From Oscillibacter sp. (lineage in GTDB: Bacteria > Bacillota > Clostridia > Oscillospirales > Oscillospiraceae), in the NCBI GenBank assembly GCA_009773995.1, contig VSMY01000044.1:1-19221 (forward strand): a DNA stretch of 19,221 nucleotides. Reading direction: 5' to 3'. Numbering within the stretch: position 1 is the first letter of the stretch; every line of letters starts with the position of its first letter. Positions 11,973 to 19,221 of the stretch are shown here, piece by piece. The notes below the pieces were generated by a model. The model did not search any database. It was not told the origin of the DNA and saw only the letters and a list, made by a program, of their open reading frames with translations. Made by a program: the position numbers and the translations under genes.

Positions 11973-13883
11973 ATGACCAATCTCACCCGCAAGCAGCGGA
12001 AGATGCTGTATCGAATCCTGACGGCGGCTGTCCTGCTGATCGCCGTCAAGCTTCTGCCCTTCTCCGGCTGGACGGCCGGGGTCCTGTTCCTGGTCCCCTA
12101 TCTCGTTATCGGCTGGGACGTGCTGTGGAAGGCCGTCCGCAACATCCTAAACGGCCAGGTCTTCGACGAGAACTTCCTCATGGCCCTGGCCACCGTGGGG
12201 GCTTTTGCCACCGGGGAGTACGCCGAGGCGGTCTTCGTCATGCTCTTCTACCAGACCGGCGAGCTGTTCCAGGATTACGCCGTTGGCAGATCCCGCCAGT
12301 CCATCGCCGCGCTGATGGACATCCGGCCCGACACCGCCAACCTGGAGCTGGAGGACGGCTCTTTGGAGGAAGTGGACCCGGAGGACGTGGAAGTGGGGTC
12401 CGTCATTGTGGTCCGCCCCGGCGAGCGGGTCCCTCTGGACGGCGAGGTCGTCGAAGGCGTTTCCGCCCTGGATACCGCCGCCCTCACCGGCGAGTCCGTG
12501 CCCCGTGATGTGTCGCCGGGAGACCCGGTCATCAGCGGCTGTGTGAACCAGTCCGGTTTGCTGCGGGTGAAGGTTACCAAGCCCTGTGAGGAATCCACCG
12601 TGTCCAAAATCCTGGACCTGGTGGAAAACGCCGGGGAGAAAAAGGCCGCCAGCGAAAACTTCATCACCCGCTTCGCCCGGTACTACACCCCCTGCGTGGT
12701 GATCGCCGCCACGGCGTTGTTCCTGATTCCGACGGTTGCCCTGACCCTGATCCCGTCGGGATCTCAGCCCGCCTTCCTGGCGGGAACGGACTGGACCGGC
12801 TGGCTCCACCGGGCCCTCATCTTCCTGGTGATCTCCTGCCCCTGCGCCCTGGTGATCTCCGTGCCCCTGAGCTTCTTCGGCGGCATCGGCGGGGCCAGCA
12901 AGTGCGGCATTTTGGTGAAGGGCAGCAACTACCTGGAGCTTCTCTCCCGTGCGGAAACCGTGGTCTTCGACAAGACGGGCACCCTGACCCAGGGGAGCTT
13001 CACCGTCACCGCCCTGCACCCGGCGGAGGGCGTCACGGAGGACGCCCTGCTGGAGGCAGCCGCCCTGGCGGAGAGCTGGTCCAGCCACCCCATCTCCGTC
13101 TCCCTCCGCAAGGCCTGGGGGAAGGACATCGACCCCAGCCGGGTCACGGACGTGGAGGAACTCGCCGGACACGGCGTCACAGCCATCGTGGACGGCAAAG
13201 CCGTCTCCGCCGGAAACAGCCGCCTGATGGAAAAAGAGGGGGTCCAATGGGAGCCCTGCGACCTGCCGGGCACCATCGTCCACGTGACGGTAGAGGGGCG
13301 CTACGCCGGGCACATCCTCATTTCCGACCTGCCCAAGCCCGAGGCGAAAACCCTGGTGGAGGGCCTGAAGGCGGCGGGGGTGAAAAAGACCGTCATGCTC
13401 ACCGGGGACGCGGAGGCCGCGGCGAAGGCCGTCGCCCGGGACTTAGGCATCGACGAGTACCACGCCCAGCTCCTCCCCGCCGATAAGGTGGAGCGGGTGG
13501 AAACCCTGCTGGCAGGGAAGTCCTCCGGGGCCGCCCTGGCCTTCGTGGGGGACGGCATCAACGACGCGCCGGTCCTCACCCGTGCGGACATCGGCATCGC
13601 CATGGGAGCCCTGGGCTCCGACGCGGCCATTGAGGCGGCGGACATCGTGCTGATGGACGACAACCCGGCGAAAATCGCCACCGCCATGCGGATCTCCCGG
13701 AAGACCCTGCGGATCGTGAAGCAGAACATCTGGTTTGCCCTGGGGGTGAAGGGAGCGGTGCTGCTGCTGGGGGCCTTCGGCGTGGCTACCATGTGGGAGG
13801 CGGTGTTCGCCGACGTGGGCGTGGCGTTTATCGCCATTTTGAACGCCATGCGCTGCCTCCATGTGGAGGAGTTCAAGAAGTAA
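11973..13883 (+). CDS. cadA: P1B-2 type Zn/Cd/Pb-exporting ATPase (CadA/ZntA-like), no N-terminal HMA
   Basis: 636 residues; AAGGAGG lies upstream of the ATG. Actuator TGES at 172-175, membrane metal site SCPCALVIS with C289-P290-C291, phosphorylation DKTGTLT with D333, nucleotide-domain SHP with H372-P373, MLTGDA (475-480), hinge GDGINDAP (526-533). K593 in membrane helix 7 and D614 in helix 8 are 21 apart, as in ZntA (K693, D714), which marks the Zn/Cd/Pb-selective P1B-2 class. It pumps the ions out of the cytoplasm using ATP. Family members usually have about 700 or more residues because of an N-terminal HMA domain; here the protein starts directly at the first membrane region and the HMA domain is a separate gene upstream. 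It ends the operon, before a strong terminator. The symbol is by similarity. Confidence 0.95.
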   Translation: MTNLTRKQRKMLYRILTAAVLLIAVKLLPFSGWTAGVLFLVPYLVIGWDVLWKAVRNILNGQVFDENFLMALATVGAFATGEYAEAVFVMLFYQTGELFQDYAVGRSRQSIAALMDIRPDTANLELEDGSLEEVDPEDVEVGSVIVVRPGERVPLDGEVVEGVSALDTAALTGESVPRDVSPGDPVISGCVNQSGLLRVKVTKPCEESTVSKILDLVENAGEKKAASENFITRFARYYTPCVVIAATALFLIPTVALTLIPSGSQPAFLAGTDWTGWLHRALIFLVISCPCALVISVPLSFFGGIGGASKCGILVKGSNYLELLSRAETVVFDKTGTLTQGSFTVTALHPAEGVTEDALLEAAALAESWSSHPISVSLRKAWGKDIDPSRVTDVEELAGHGVTAIVDGKAVSAGNSRLMEKEGVQWEPCDLPGTIVHVTVEGRYAGHILISDLPKPEAKTLVEGLKAAGVKKTVMLTGDAEAAAKAVARDLGIDEYHAQLLPADKVERVETLLAGKSSGAALAFVGDGINDAPVLTRADIGIAMGALGSDAAIEAADIVLMDDNPAKIATAMRISRKTLRIVKQNIWFALGVKGAVLLLGAFGVATMWEAVFADVGVAFIAILNAMRCLHVEEFKK

Positions 13884-13887
13884 AGCC

Positions 13888-13922
13888 AAAGGCCGGACGG
13901 GAATTCCCGTCCGGCCTTTTTA
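13888..13922. terminator. Bidirectional terminator between the ATPase gene and ribF
   Basis: AAAGGCCGGACGGG (13888-13901), loop AATT, CCCGTCCGGCCTTT (13906-13919), a 14-bp perfect stem. T-runs are available on both strands. On the minus strand the ribF stop codon TAA (13922-13920) touches the stem. Confidence 0.95.
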
Positions 13923-14834
13923 TGCGTCTGATGGAGAACGCTCCTCTTGAAAATACCGCCTCGTCGTCTCCGCGTCGGCGGCGATTTGAGCCCGGAGGGC
14001 GTCCAGGGAGTCGAAGCGAATCTCATCCCGCAGGTGCTTGTAAAACTCCAGCCGCAGGGTTTTCCCGTACAGGTCCCCCCGGAAGTCCAGCAGGCACGCC
14101 TCCACCGTCACGTCCGTCCCGCTGTTCACCGTGGGCCGGGTGCCCACATTGGTGACGGCGGGACAGCTGGTCTCGTCCGGGAAGTACACCCTTGTCACAT
14201 AGACCCCGTGACTGGGAACCAGCACATGGGGCGGCACGGGCAGATTCGCCGTGGGAAACAGCCGGGCCGAGCCCAGGCCCTGCCCATGGCGGACGGTCCC
14301 CGTCAGGGTGTGGGGGTGGCCCAGGAAGCGGTTCGCCCGCTCCACCTGCCCCATCTCCACCAGGCGGCGGATGTAAGTGGAGCTGACGGTGACCCCGCCG
14401 ATCTCCACCTCCGGGATGATGTCGCAGCCGATTCCCAGGGCGGCGCACTTCTCCTTTAAGAGCTCCGGCGTGCCCTGATTTTTGTGGCCGAAGCGGTGGT
14501 CGTGGCCCGCCACCAGGTGGACGGCGTGCCAGCGGCCCACCAGCAGCTCCGTGACGAAATCCTCCCAGCTGGTGGTCATCATCTCCCGGTCAAAGGGGGC
14601 CAGGATGACCTCCTTGATGCCGTAAAGCCGCCTCACCAGGTCCCGGCGGTCCTCCGGGGAGTTGATGAGGGGACAGGGCACCCCGGTGACCACCTCCTTA
14701 GGGGGCCGGTCAAAGGTGAAGACGGCGGGGGTACAGCCCCGGCGGGCGGCCTCCTCCGCCGTCCGGCGCAGGAGGGCGGCGTGGCCCAGGTGGACCCCGT
14801 CGAAAAAGCCCAGGGCAATCACACGTTCTTTCAT
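13920..14834 (-). CDS. ribF: Bifunctional riboflavin kinase / FAD synthetase
   Basis: 304 residues from ATG 14834; GGAG lies six bases upstream inside the end of truB. A TTG four codons earlier is possible but lacks its own ribosome binding site. Residues 1-185 form the FAD synthetase nucleotidyltransferase domain with GFFDGVHLGH (residues 9-18) and the SSTYIRRLVEMG stretch. Residues about 185-300 form the riboflavin kinase domain with GSARLFPTANL and HGVYV. It makes FMN from riboflavin and then FAD. Only one base lies between the truB stop and this start, so translation is coupled. It is the last gene of the infB operon in this window. No FMN riboswitch is expected or seen. Confidence 0.95.
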   Translation of the reverse strand: MKERVIALGFFDGVHLGHAALLRRTAEEAARRGCTPAVFTFDRPPKEVVTGVPCPLINSPEDRRDLVRRLYGIKEVILAPFDREMMTTSWEDFVTELLVGRWHAVHLVAGHDHRFGHKNQGTPELLKEKCAALGIGCDIIPEVEIGGVTVSSTYIRRLVEMGQVERANRFLGHPHTLTGTVRHGQGLGSARLFPTANLPVPPHVLVPSHGVYVTRVYFPDETSCPAVTNVGTRPTVNSGTDVTVEACLLDFRGDLYGKTLRLEFYKHLRDEIRFDSLDALRAQIAADAETTRRYFQEERSPSDA

Positions 14835-14835
14835 A

Positions 14836-15702
14836 CTACGCTCCAAAGAAATTCTTGACGGACGTCAGCTCTCCGCCTCTGGCCTGGGACAGGCAGAGGA
14901 AGTCCCCCTCCCGCCCGTAGACCCGGTAAGGTCCGTCCGACATTCCCGGCAGGGTGACGGGGTTCCCGCAGCGGACCCGCTTTTCCTGCCCCGGAGACCG
15001 GAGCGTCACGGCGGGATACCCGGAAAAAAGGCTGTCCAGGGGGCGGAGCAGGGCCTCGCCCCGCTCCTGTACCTCCTCCATGGTCACGGCTTCCGCCAGG
15101 GTAAAGCCCGCCGCCATGGTCCGGCGGAGGCTGTACAGCGTTCCGCCGCAGCCAAGGGCCTGTCCGACGTCGTGGCAGAGGGTCCGGATGTACGTGCCCT
15201 TGGAGCAGAGGCAGCGGAGGCGGAAATCCGTCTCGCTCTCCGCCTCCAAAAGCTCCAGCTCGTAGATGGTGACGGATCTGGGCTTCCGCTCCACTTCTTT
15301 GCCGCGCCTGGCCAGATCGTAGAGCTTCTTCCCCTGAATCTTCACGGCGGAGTACATGGGGGGAATCTGCTGAATGTCCCCCCGGAAGGCCGCCAGGGCG
15401 GCCTCCACGTCCTCCCGGCCCGCCGTCACGGGGCGGGTCTCCAGCGCCGTGCCGGTGACGTCCTGTGTGTCGGTGGCGAGACCCAGCCGGAGGCCCGCCA
15501 GGTACTCCTTCCGCCCGTTCTCGGCGAACTCCACCGCCCGGGTGGCCCGGCCCACGAAGACCGGGAGAACCCCCGTGGCCATGGGGTCCAGGGTGCCGCC
15601 GTGGCCCACCCGCTTTTCATGAAGAATCCCCCGGATCTTGGCGCACACGTCCATGGAGGTCCACCCGGCGGGCTTGTCGATGATGAGGATACCGTTTGGC
15701 AT
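14836..15702 (-). CDS. truB: tRNA pseudouridine-55 synthase TruB
   Basis: 288 residues from ATG 15702, set by GGGGAGGA upstream; the longer open frame beyond it is antisense noise in nrnA. MPNGILIIDKPAGWTSMDV is the family start. GHGGTLDPMATGVLPV (33-48) carries the catalytic aspartate D39. YSAVKIQGKKLYDLARRG and CSKGTYIRTLCHDVG are also recognisable. It converts U55 in the T-loop of tRNAs. It lies 14 bases after nrnA and one base before ribF. Confidence 0.96.
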   Translation of the reverse strand: MPNGILIIDKPAGWTSMDVCAKIRGILHEKRVGHGGTLDPMATGVLPVFVGRATRAVEFAENGRKEYLAGLRLGLATDTQDVTGTALETRPVTAGREDVEAALAAFRGDIQQIPPMYSAVKIQGKKLYDLARRGKEVERKPRSVTIYELELLEAESETDFRLRCLCSKGTYIRTLCHDVGQALGCGGTLYSLRRTMAAGFTLAEAVTMEEVQERGEALLRPLDSLFSGYPAVTLRSPGQEKRVRCGNPVTLPGMSDGPYRVYGREGDFLCLSQARGGELTSVKNFFGA

Positions 15703-15716
15703 AGGGTCCTCCCCGA

Positions 15717-16679
15717 TTACAGAGTAAAGTCCGGGACCACCTGGGCGATGGCCTCCAGCATCCGCCCCTTGGCCTCGGCAAAGGGGGCCTCCACGGTGCA
15801 GCCGGCGGCGGCGGCGTGGCCCCCGCCCCCTAAGAGGGCGCAGACCCTCGTGGCGTTGACCCGGGGCCCGGTGCGGAGGGAAAACTTCCACACGCCGGGG
15901 CGGAGCTCCCGCATGGTGACGGCGCAGTCCACCCCCTCAATCTGCCCGCCCAGGGCGGAGAGGTCCTCCGCGTCGGTCTCCGTGGCCTGAACCCGTGCGA
16001 GGAGGGACAGGGGCACGGCCAGCACCGCCGTCCGGTCCCGGTCGTGGTACTCGATTTCGCTGAACATGGCGGCCTCCAGGGCCAGGCGCTTTTTCGTCTT
16101 GGTGCGGAAAAAGGTCTTGTTCACCGCTTGGAAATCAATGCCGGTCCGCAGCAGCGCGGCGGCCACGGCGTGGGTCCGGGCGGTGGTGTTGTTGTAGGCA
16201 AAGCAGCCGCAGTCCGTGGACACAGCCACATAGAGGGGCAGAGCCGTCTCCGCCGTAATGGGCCCCAGCTCCGCCAGGATGTCGTAGATGATTTCCCCCG
16301 TGGCGGCGGCGGAGGGGCGGACGACGTTTTCCCGCCCGAAGCCCTCAAAGGAGGGGTGGTGGTCGATGGCCAAATCCACCCGGTCCGCATAGGGCCGGGC
16401 GTTCTCCGGGAAGAGATCGGTTGTGGCGATGTCCGTGGAGACCACCCGCTCCGGCCGGAAATCCGCCGGGGCGGCGTAGGGCCGGAAGTAGGGGGCCACG
16501 GTGTCCGTCAGCTCGGGGTTTGGCAGCAGGTACGCCGTCTTCCCCAGGCGGCGGAGCCCCGCGCACAGCGCGGCGGCGGAGCCCACGGTGTCCCCGTCGG
16601 GCCGGACATGGGTGAGGATCAGCACGTTGTCAAAGGACCGCAGCCGCCCGGCGGCCTCCCGCACGGTAAGGGTGGTCAT
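15717..16679 (-). CDS. nrnA: DHH/DHHA1 phosphoesterase, NrnA-type oligoribonuclease/pAp phosphatase
   Basis: 320 residues from ATG 16679, overlapping the rbfA stop as ATGA. DHH domain: LTHVRPDGDTVGS (22-34) gives H24, D28 and D30, then VVSTDIATTD, AIDHHPSFEGF and STDCGCF in the family order. The DHHA1 domain ends with LLGGGGHAAAAGC, the substrate-binding glycine motif. The family degrades short oligoribonucleotides and dephosphorylates 3'-phosphoadenosine 5'-phosphate; some members also cleave pGpG. The position between rbfA and truB is standard for Firmicutes. GGAGG is embedded in the end of rbfA. Confidence 0.93.
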   Translation of the reverse strand: MTTLTVREAAGRLRSFDNVLILTHVRPDGDTVGSAAALCAGLRRLGKTAYLLPNPELTDTVAPYFRPYAAPADFRPERVVSTDIATTDLFPENARPYADRVDLAIDHHPSFEGFGRENVVRPSAAATGEIIYDILAELGPITAETALPLYVAVSTDCGCFAYNNTTARTHAVAAALLRTGIDFQAVNKTFFRTKTKKRLALEAAMFSEIEYHDRDRTAVLAVPLSLLARVQATETDAEDLSALGGQIEGVDCAVTMRELRPGVWKFSLRTGPRVNATRVCALLGGGGHAAAAGCTVEAPFAEAKGRMLEAIAQVVPDFTL

Positions 16680-17053
16680 TCCTCCACCTCCGGCCCGCGG
16701 GCGGCGTCCTTTTCCTCCTCCCGGCGCAGGAGCTCCAGGATGTGGGCCCCGTGCTGGATGGAGTCGTCGCCGATAAACTGGAGCTCCGGCGTATAGCGGA
16801 GCTGGAGGGCATGGCCTAGCTCCCGCCGGAGGAAGCCGGAGGCGGATTTCAGGCCCTTGAGGACCTCTTTCTCCTGGGCCTTGTCCAAAACGCTGACATA
16901 GACCCGGGCATAGCGCAGGTCGTTGGTGGCGTCCACCCGGGTGATGGAAACCATCCCCACCTGAGAGACCCGCGGGTCCTTCAAATTCCGGAGCTGGGCC
17001 GCCAGCTCCCGCTGGATTTCGTCGTTGATGCGGCCAATTCGATTGGATGCCAT
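16676..17053 (-). CDS. rbfA: 30S ribosome-binding factor A
   Basis: 125 residues; AAGGAGG lies upstream of ATG 17053. A single KH-like domain starts MASNRIGRINDEIQRELAAQ, with LKDPRVSQVGMVSITRVD and LRYARVYVSVL as typical family stretches. RYTPELQFIGDDSI closes the domain, followed by a charged tail. RbfA binds the 5' region of 16S rRNA during late 30S maturation and cold adaptation. It is preceded by an intrinsic terminator that separates it from infB and overlaps nrnA by four bases. Confidence 0.95.
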   Translation of the reverse strand: MASNRIGRINDEIQRELAAQLRNLKDPRVSQVGMVSITRVDATNDLRYARVYVSVLDKAQEKEVLKGLKSASGFLRRELGHALQLRYTPELQFIGDDSIQHGAHILELLRREEEKDAARGPEVEE

Positions 17054-17070
17054 AGGCGTCCTCCTTCTTC

Positions 17071-17100
17071 AAAAAAGGCGGCGGTCAGCCCGCCGCCTTT
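17071..17100 (-). terminator. Intrinsic terminator between infB and rbfA
   Basis: Read on the minus strand: AAAGGCGGCGG, loop GCTGA, CCGCCGCCTTT followed by TTT, then the rbfA ribosome binding site within about 12 bases. It should lower transcription of rbfA and the genes after it relative to infB, or be the target of readthrough control. It also brings an RBS-adjacent fold. Confidence 0.85.
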
Positions 17101-17109
17101 ATCTTGTCC

Positions 17110-19221
17110 TTACCGAGGGATTTCCTCCATGGTATAGCCTTCCACGATGTCGCCTTCCTTGATATCGTTGAATTTTTCAATGGTCAGGCCGCACTCATAG
17201 CCGCCGGCCACTTCCTTGGCCGCGTCCTTAAACCGCTGGAGGGAGGCCAGCTGCCCCTCGTGGATGACGATGCCGTCCCGGACCAGGCGGATGGAGCAGT
17301 TGCGGACGATTTTGCCGTCCTGGACGTAGCAGCCCGCCACAGTGCCCACGCCGGAGACCTTGTAAGTCTGGCGGACCTCCGCGTGGCCCAGCAAAGCCTC
17401 CCGGTACTTGGGGGCCAGCATGCCCTTCATGGCGGCGGTGATTTCGTCGATGCAGTCGTAGATGACCCGGTACATCCGCATATCCACGTTCTGCCGCGCC
17501 GCGCCGTCCCGTGCGGCGGCGTCGGGACGGACGTTGAAGCCCACGATGATGGCGTTGGAGGAGGAGGCCAGCATGACGTCGGACTCGTTCACCGCGCCCA
17601 CGCCGCCGTGGATGACCCGGACGTTGACCTCCTCGTTGGAGAGCTTTTCCAACGAGGCTTTGACGGCCTCCACGCTGCCCTGGACGTCGGCCTTGACGAT
17701 GAGGGCCAGCTCCTTCCGCTCGCCCGCCTGGATCTGGTCGAAGAGGTTCTCCAGGGAGACCTTCTGCACCGGGGCGGCGGCCTTGGCCCGCTCCTCGGCC
17801 TTGCGCTGCTCCACCAGCTCACGGGCCATCCGCTCGTCGCTGACGGCGAAGAAGGGGGACCCGGCGGTGGGGGCCTCGCTGAGGCCCGCGATCTCCACGG
17901 GGACGGAGGGACCCGCCTCGGTCAAACGGCTGCCCTTGTAGTCCAGCATGGTGCGGACCCGGCCCACGGCGGTGCCCGCGATGATGATGTCGCCCTGCTT
18001 CAAGGTTCCGTTCTGGACCAGAAGGGTCGCCACGGGGCCCCGGCCCTTGTCCAGCCGGGCCTCGATGACGGTGCCCTGGCCCGCCCGGTTGGGGTTGGCC
18101 TTCAGCTCCTGGATCTCCGCCAGAAGCACCAGGTTTTCCAGGAGGTTTTCAATGCCGATGTTCTTCTTGGCGGAGACCTTGCAGCAGATGGTCTCCCCGC
18201 CCCAGTCCTCGGGGACCAGGCCGTGTTCCGTCAGCTGCTGCATGACTTTGTCCGGGTTAGCGTTTTCCTTGTCGATTTTGTTCACGGCCACCAGGATGGG
18301 GATATTGGCCGCTTTCGCGTGGGAGATGGACTCGATGGTCTGGGGCATGATGCCGTCGTCCGCCGCCACCATTAAGATGGCGATGTCCGTCACCATGGCG
18401 CCCCGTGCCCGCATGGAGGTAAATGCCTCGTGGCCGGGAGTGTCCAGGAAGGTAATGGGCTTCCCGTTCACCTGGACCTGATAGGCGCCGATGTGCTGGG
18501 TGATGCCGCCCGCCTCGCCGGAGGCGACGGACGTATTCCGGATGGTGTCCAGCAAAGAGGTCTTGCCGTGGTCCACGTGGCCCATGACCACCACGACGGG
18601 GGCCCGGGACACCAGGTCCTCGGCCTTGTCCTCGGAGACGTCGATGAGCTTTTCCTCAATGGTGACCACGACTTCCTTTTCCACCTTGCAGCCCATTTCC
18701 TCGGCGATGAAGGAGGCGGTGTCGAAGTCAATCATCTGGGGCAGGGAGGCCATGATGCCGTTTTTCATCAGGGCCTTGACCACCTCCGCGCCGGTTTTCT
18801 TCATGCGGCTGGCCAGCTCGCCCACGGAAATCTCGTCGGGAATCTGGACCTTGACGGGGGCCTTCTTGGCGATTTCCAGCTGGAGGCGGCGCATCTTCTC
18901 CGCCTCGTCCTGGCGGCGCTTGTTGGAGAACGCGGGACCGCCCCGGCGCTGGTTCCGGCCCTGGACCTTCTCCCGGCCGGAGCGCTGCTGGCGCTGCATC
19001 CGCTCGCCCTGCTGGCCGCCCAGGGTCTCCAGGCGCTCGTCGTACTTGGCCAGGTTCACGTCGCCGCCCTTCCGGGTGTCCACGATCTTCTTCTGGGGCA
19101 CCCGGCTGGCGGGCTTTTGAACGGGCTGCTGATTCTGCTGGCCCTGCGGCTGGGGCCTGTTCTGCCCGGCCTGGGGCTTCTGAGCCTGAGCGCCCTGAGG
19201 GGCCTGGGCGGGCTTGCTGCC
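17110..19221 (-). CDS. infB: Translation initiation factor IF-2, N-terminus cut by the window edge
   Basis: 703 residues visible and in frame to the right edge; the start lies outside. A GTG at 19101 is internal, as the frame stays open and coding-like through 19221. The visible N-terminal stretch is disordered and very rich in Q, P and A (GSKPAQAPQGAQAQKPQ), then basic RQQRSGREKVQGRNQ. The IF2_N fold (VQIPDEISVGELASRM) follows. The GTPase domain has GHVDHGKT (G1), DTPGHEAF (G3), NKID (G4) and SAKKNIGIENL (G5). Domains II and III and the C-terminal fMet-tRNA-binding domain IV are complete to EGYTMEEIPR. IF-2 recruits initiator tRNA to the 30S subunit and promotes subunit joining. It heads the part of the operon seen here. 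Confidence 0.97.
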   Translation of the reverse strand, partial: GSKPAQAPQGAQAQKPQAGQNRPQPQGQQNQQPVQKPASRVPQKKIVDTRKGGDVNLAKYDERLETLGGQQGERMQRQQRSGREKVQGRNQRRGGPAFSNKRRQDEAEKMRRLQLEIAKKAPVKVQIPDEISVGELASRMKKTGAEVVKALMKNGIMASLPQMIDFDTASFIAEEMGCKVEKEVVVTIEEKLIDVSEDKAEDLVSRAPVVVVMGHVDHGKTSLLDTIRNTSVASGEAGGITQHIGAYQVQVNGKPITFLDTPGHEAFTSMRARGAMVTDIAILMVAADDGIMPQTIESISHAKAANIPILVAVNKIDKENANPDKVMQQLTEHGLVPEDWGGETICCKVSAKKNIGIENLLENLVLLAEIQELKANPNRAGQGTVIEARLDKGRGPVATLLVQNGTLKQGDIIIAGTAVGRVRTMLDYKGSRLTEAGPSVPVEIAGLSEAPTAGSPFFAVSDERMARELVEQRKAEERAKAAAPVQKVSLENLFDQIQAGERKELALIVKADVQGSVEAVKASLEKLSNEEVNVRVIHGGVGAVNESDVMLASSSNAIIVGFNVRPDAAARDGAARQNVDMRMYRVIYDCIDEITAAMKGMLAPKYREALLGHAEVRQTYKVSGVGTVAGCYVQDGKIVRNCSIRLVRDGIVIHEGQLASLQRFKDAAKEVAGGYECGLTIEKFNDIKEGDIVEGYTMEEIPR

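Noticed and set aside
14662..15990. 442-codon plus-strand open frame
   Set aside because: It is antisense to ribF, truB and nrnA, all of which are clearly recognised. No ribosome binding site or motif supports it.
15703..17072. Longer frames extending truB and nrnA upstream
   Set aside because: The family start residues (MPNGILIIDKP and MTTLTVREAAG) follow proper ribosome binding sites. The extensions lie in other frames of the preceding genes.

Overview
The window is GC-rich DNA, apparently chromosomal, from a spore-forming low-redox Firmicute, most likely a gut Clostridia of the Oscillospiraceae type (Flavonifractor/Lawsonibacter-like). That placement is an inference from three things: spoIIR and Spo0A-type boxes are present, the proteins have a clostridial character (DUF1576, ThiI without rhodanese, LDCANCA-type metal-binding domain), and the coding regions are very GC-rich while the promoters are AT-rich. 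No rRNA, tRNA, insertion sequence, phage module or CRISPR array was seen.

Left part (1-3560): the start of an S-layer-homology (SLH) surface protein on the minus strand; then a 441-residue protein with two degenerate tyrosine-recombinase folds and two winged helices (minus), divergent from a small XRE-type regulator (plus). The 304-base gap between the last two holds repeated AT-rich elements and a long hairpin. A flavoprotein with a compact four-cysteine motif and a small membrane protein follow as a minus-strand pair with a clear promoter.

Middle part (3561-10080), all on the plus strand: thiI and cinA as a close pair, a PIN/NYN-like putative RNase with its own promoter and terminator, a soluble histidine-kinase-like protein lacking the phosphoacceptor histidine and preceded by three Spo0A-like boxes in 10-bp register, a DUF1576 membrane protein, and spoIIR with its Shine-Dalgarno inside a predicted hairpin.

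Metal-resistance part (10081-13920): a PaaI-type thioesterase gene (minus) diverges from a four-gene plus-strand operon: an SmtB/CadC-type ArsR repressor with an operator just after a near-consensus promoter, a free-standing heavy-metal-associated domain, a SAM-dependent methyltransferase, and a P1B-2 Zn/Cd/Pb-exporting ATPase without its own N-terminal metal-binding domain. The repressor should sense metal, the small domain should deliver it and the ATPase should export it; the methyltransferase is the unexplained partner.

Right part (13920-19221), minus strand: the conserved housekeeping operon infB-rbfA-nrnA-truB-ribF, tightly packed with ATGA or near-zero spacings except for an intrinsic terminator between infB and rbfA. 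infB runs off the right edge and lacks its N-terminus here.

The most unusual items are the tandem dead-integrase/winged-helix protein with its repeats, the Spo0A-box-preceded His-less kinase, and the methyltransferase inside the metal operon.
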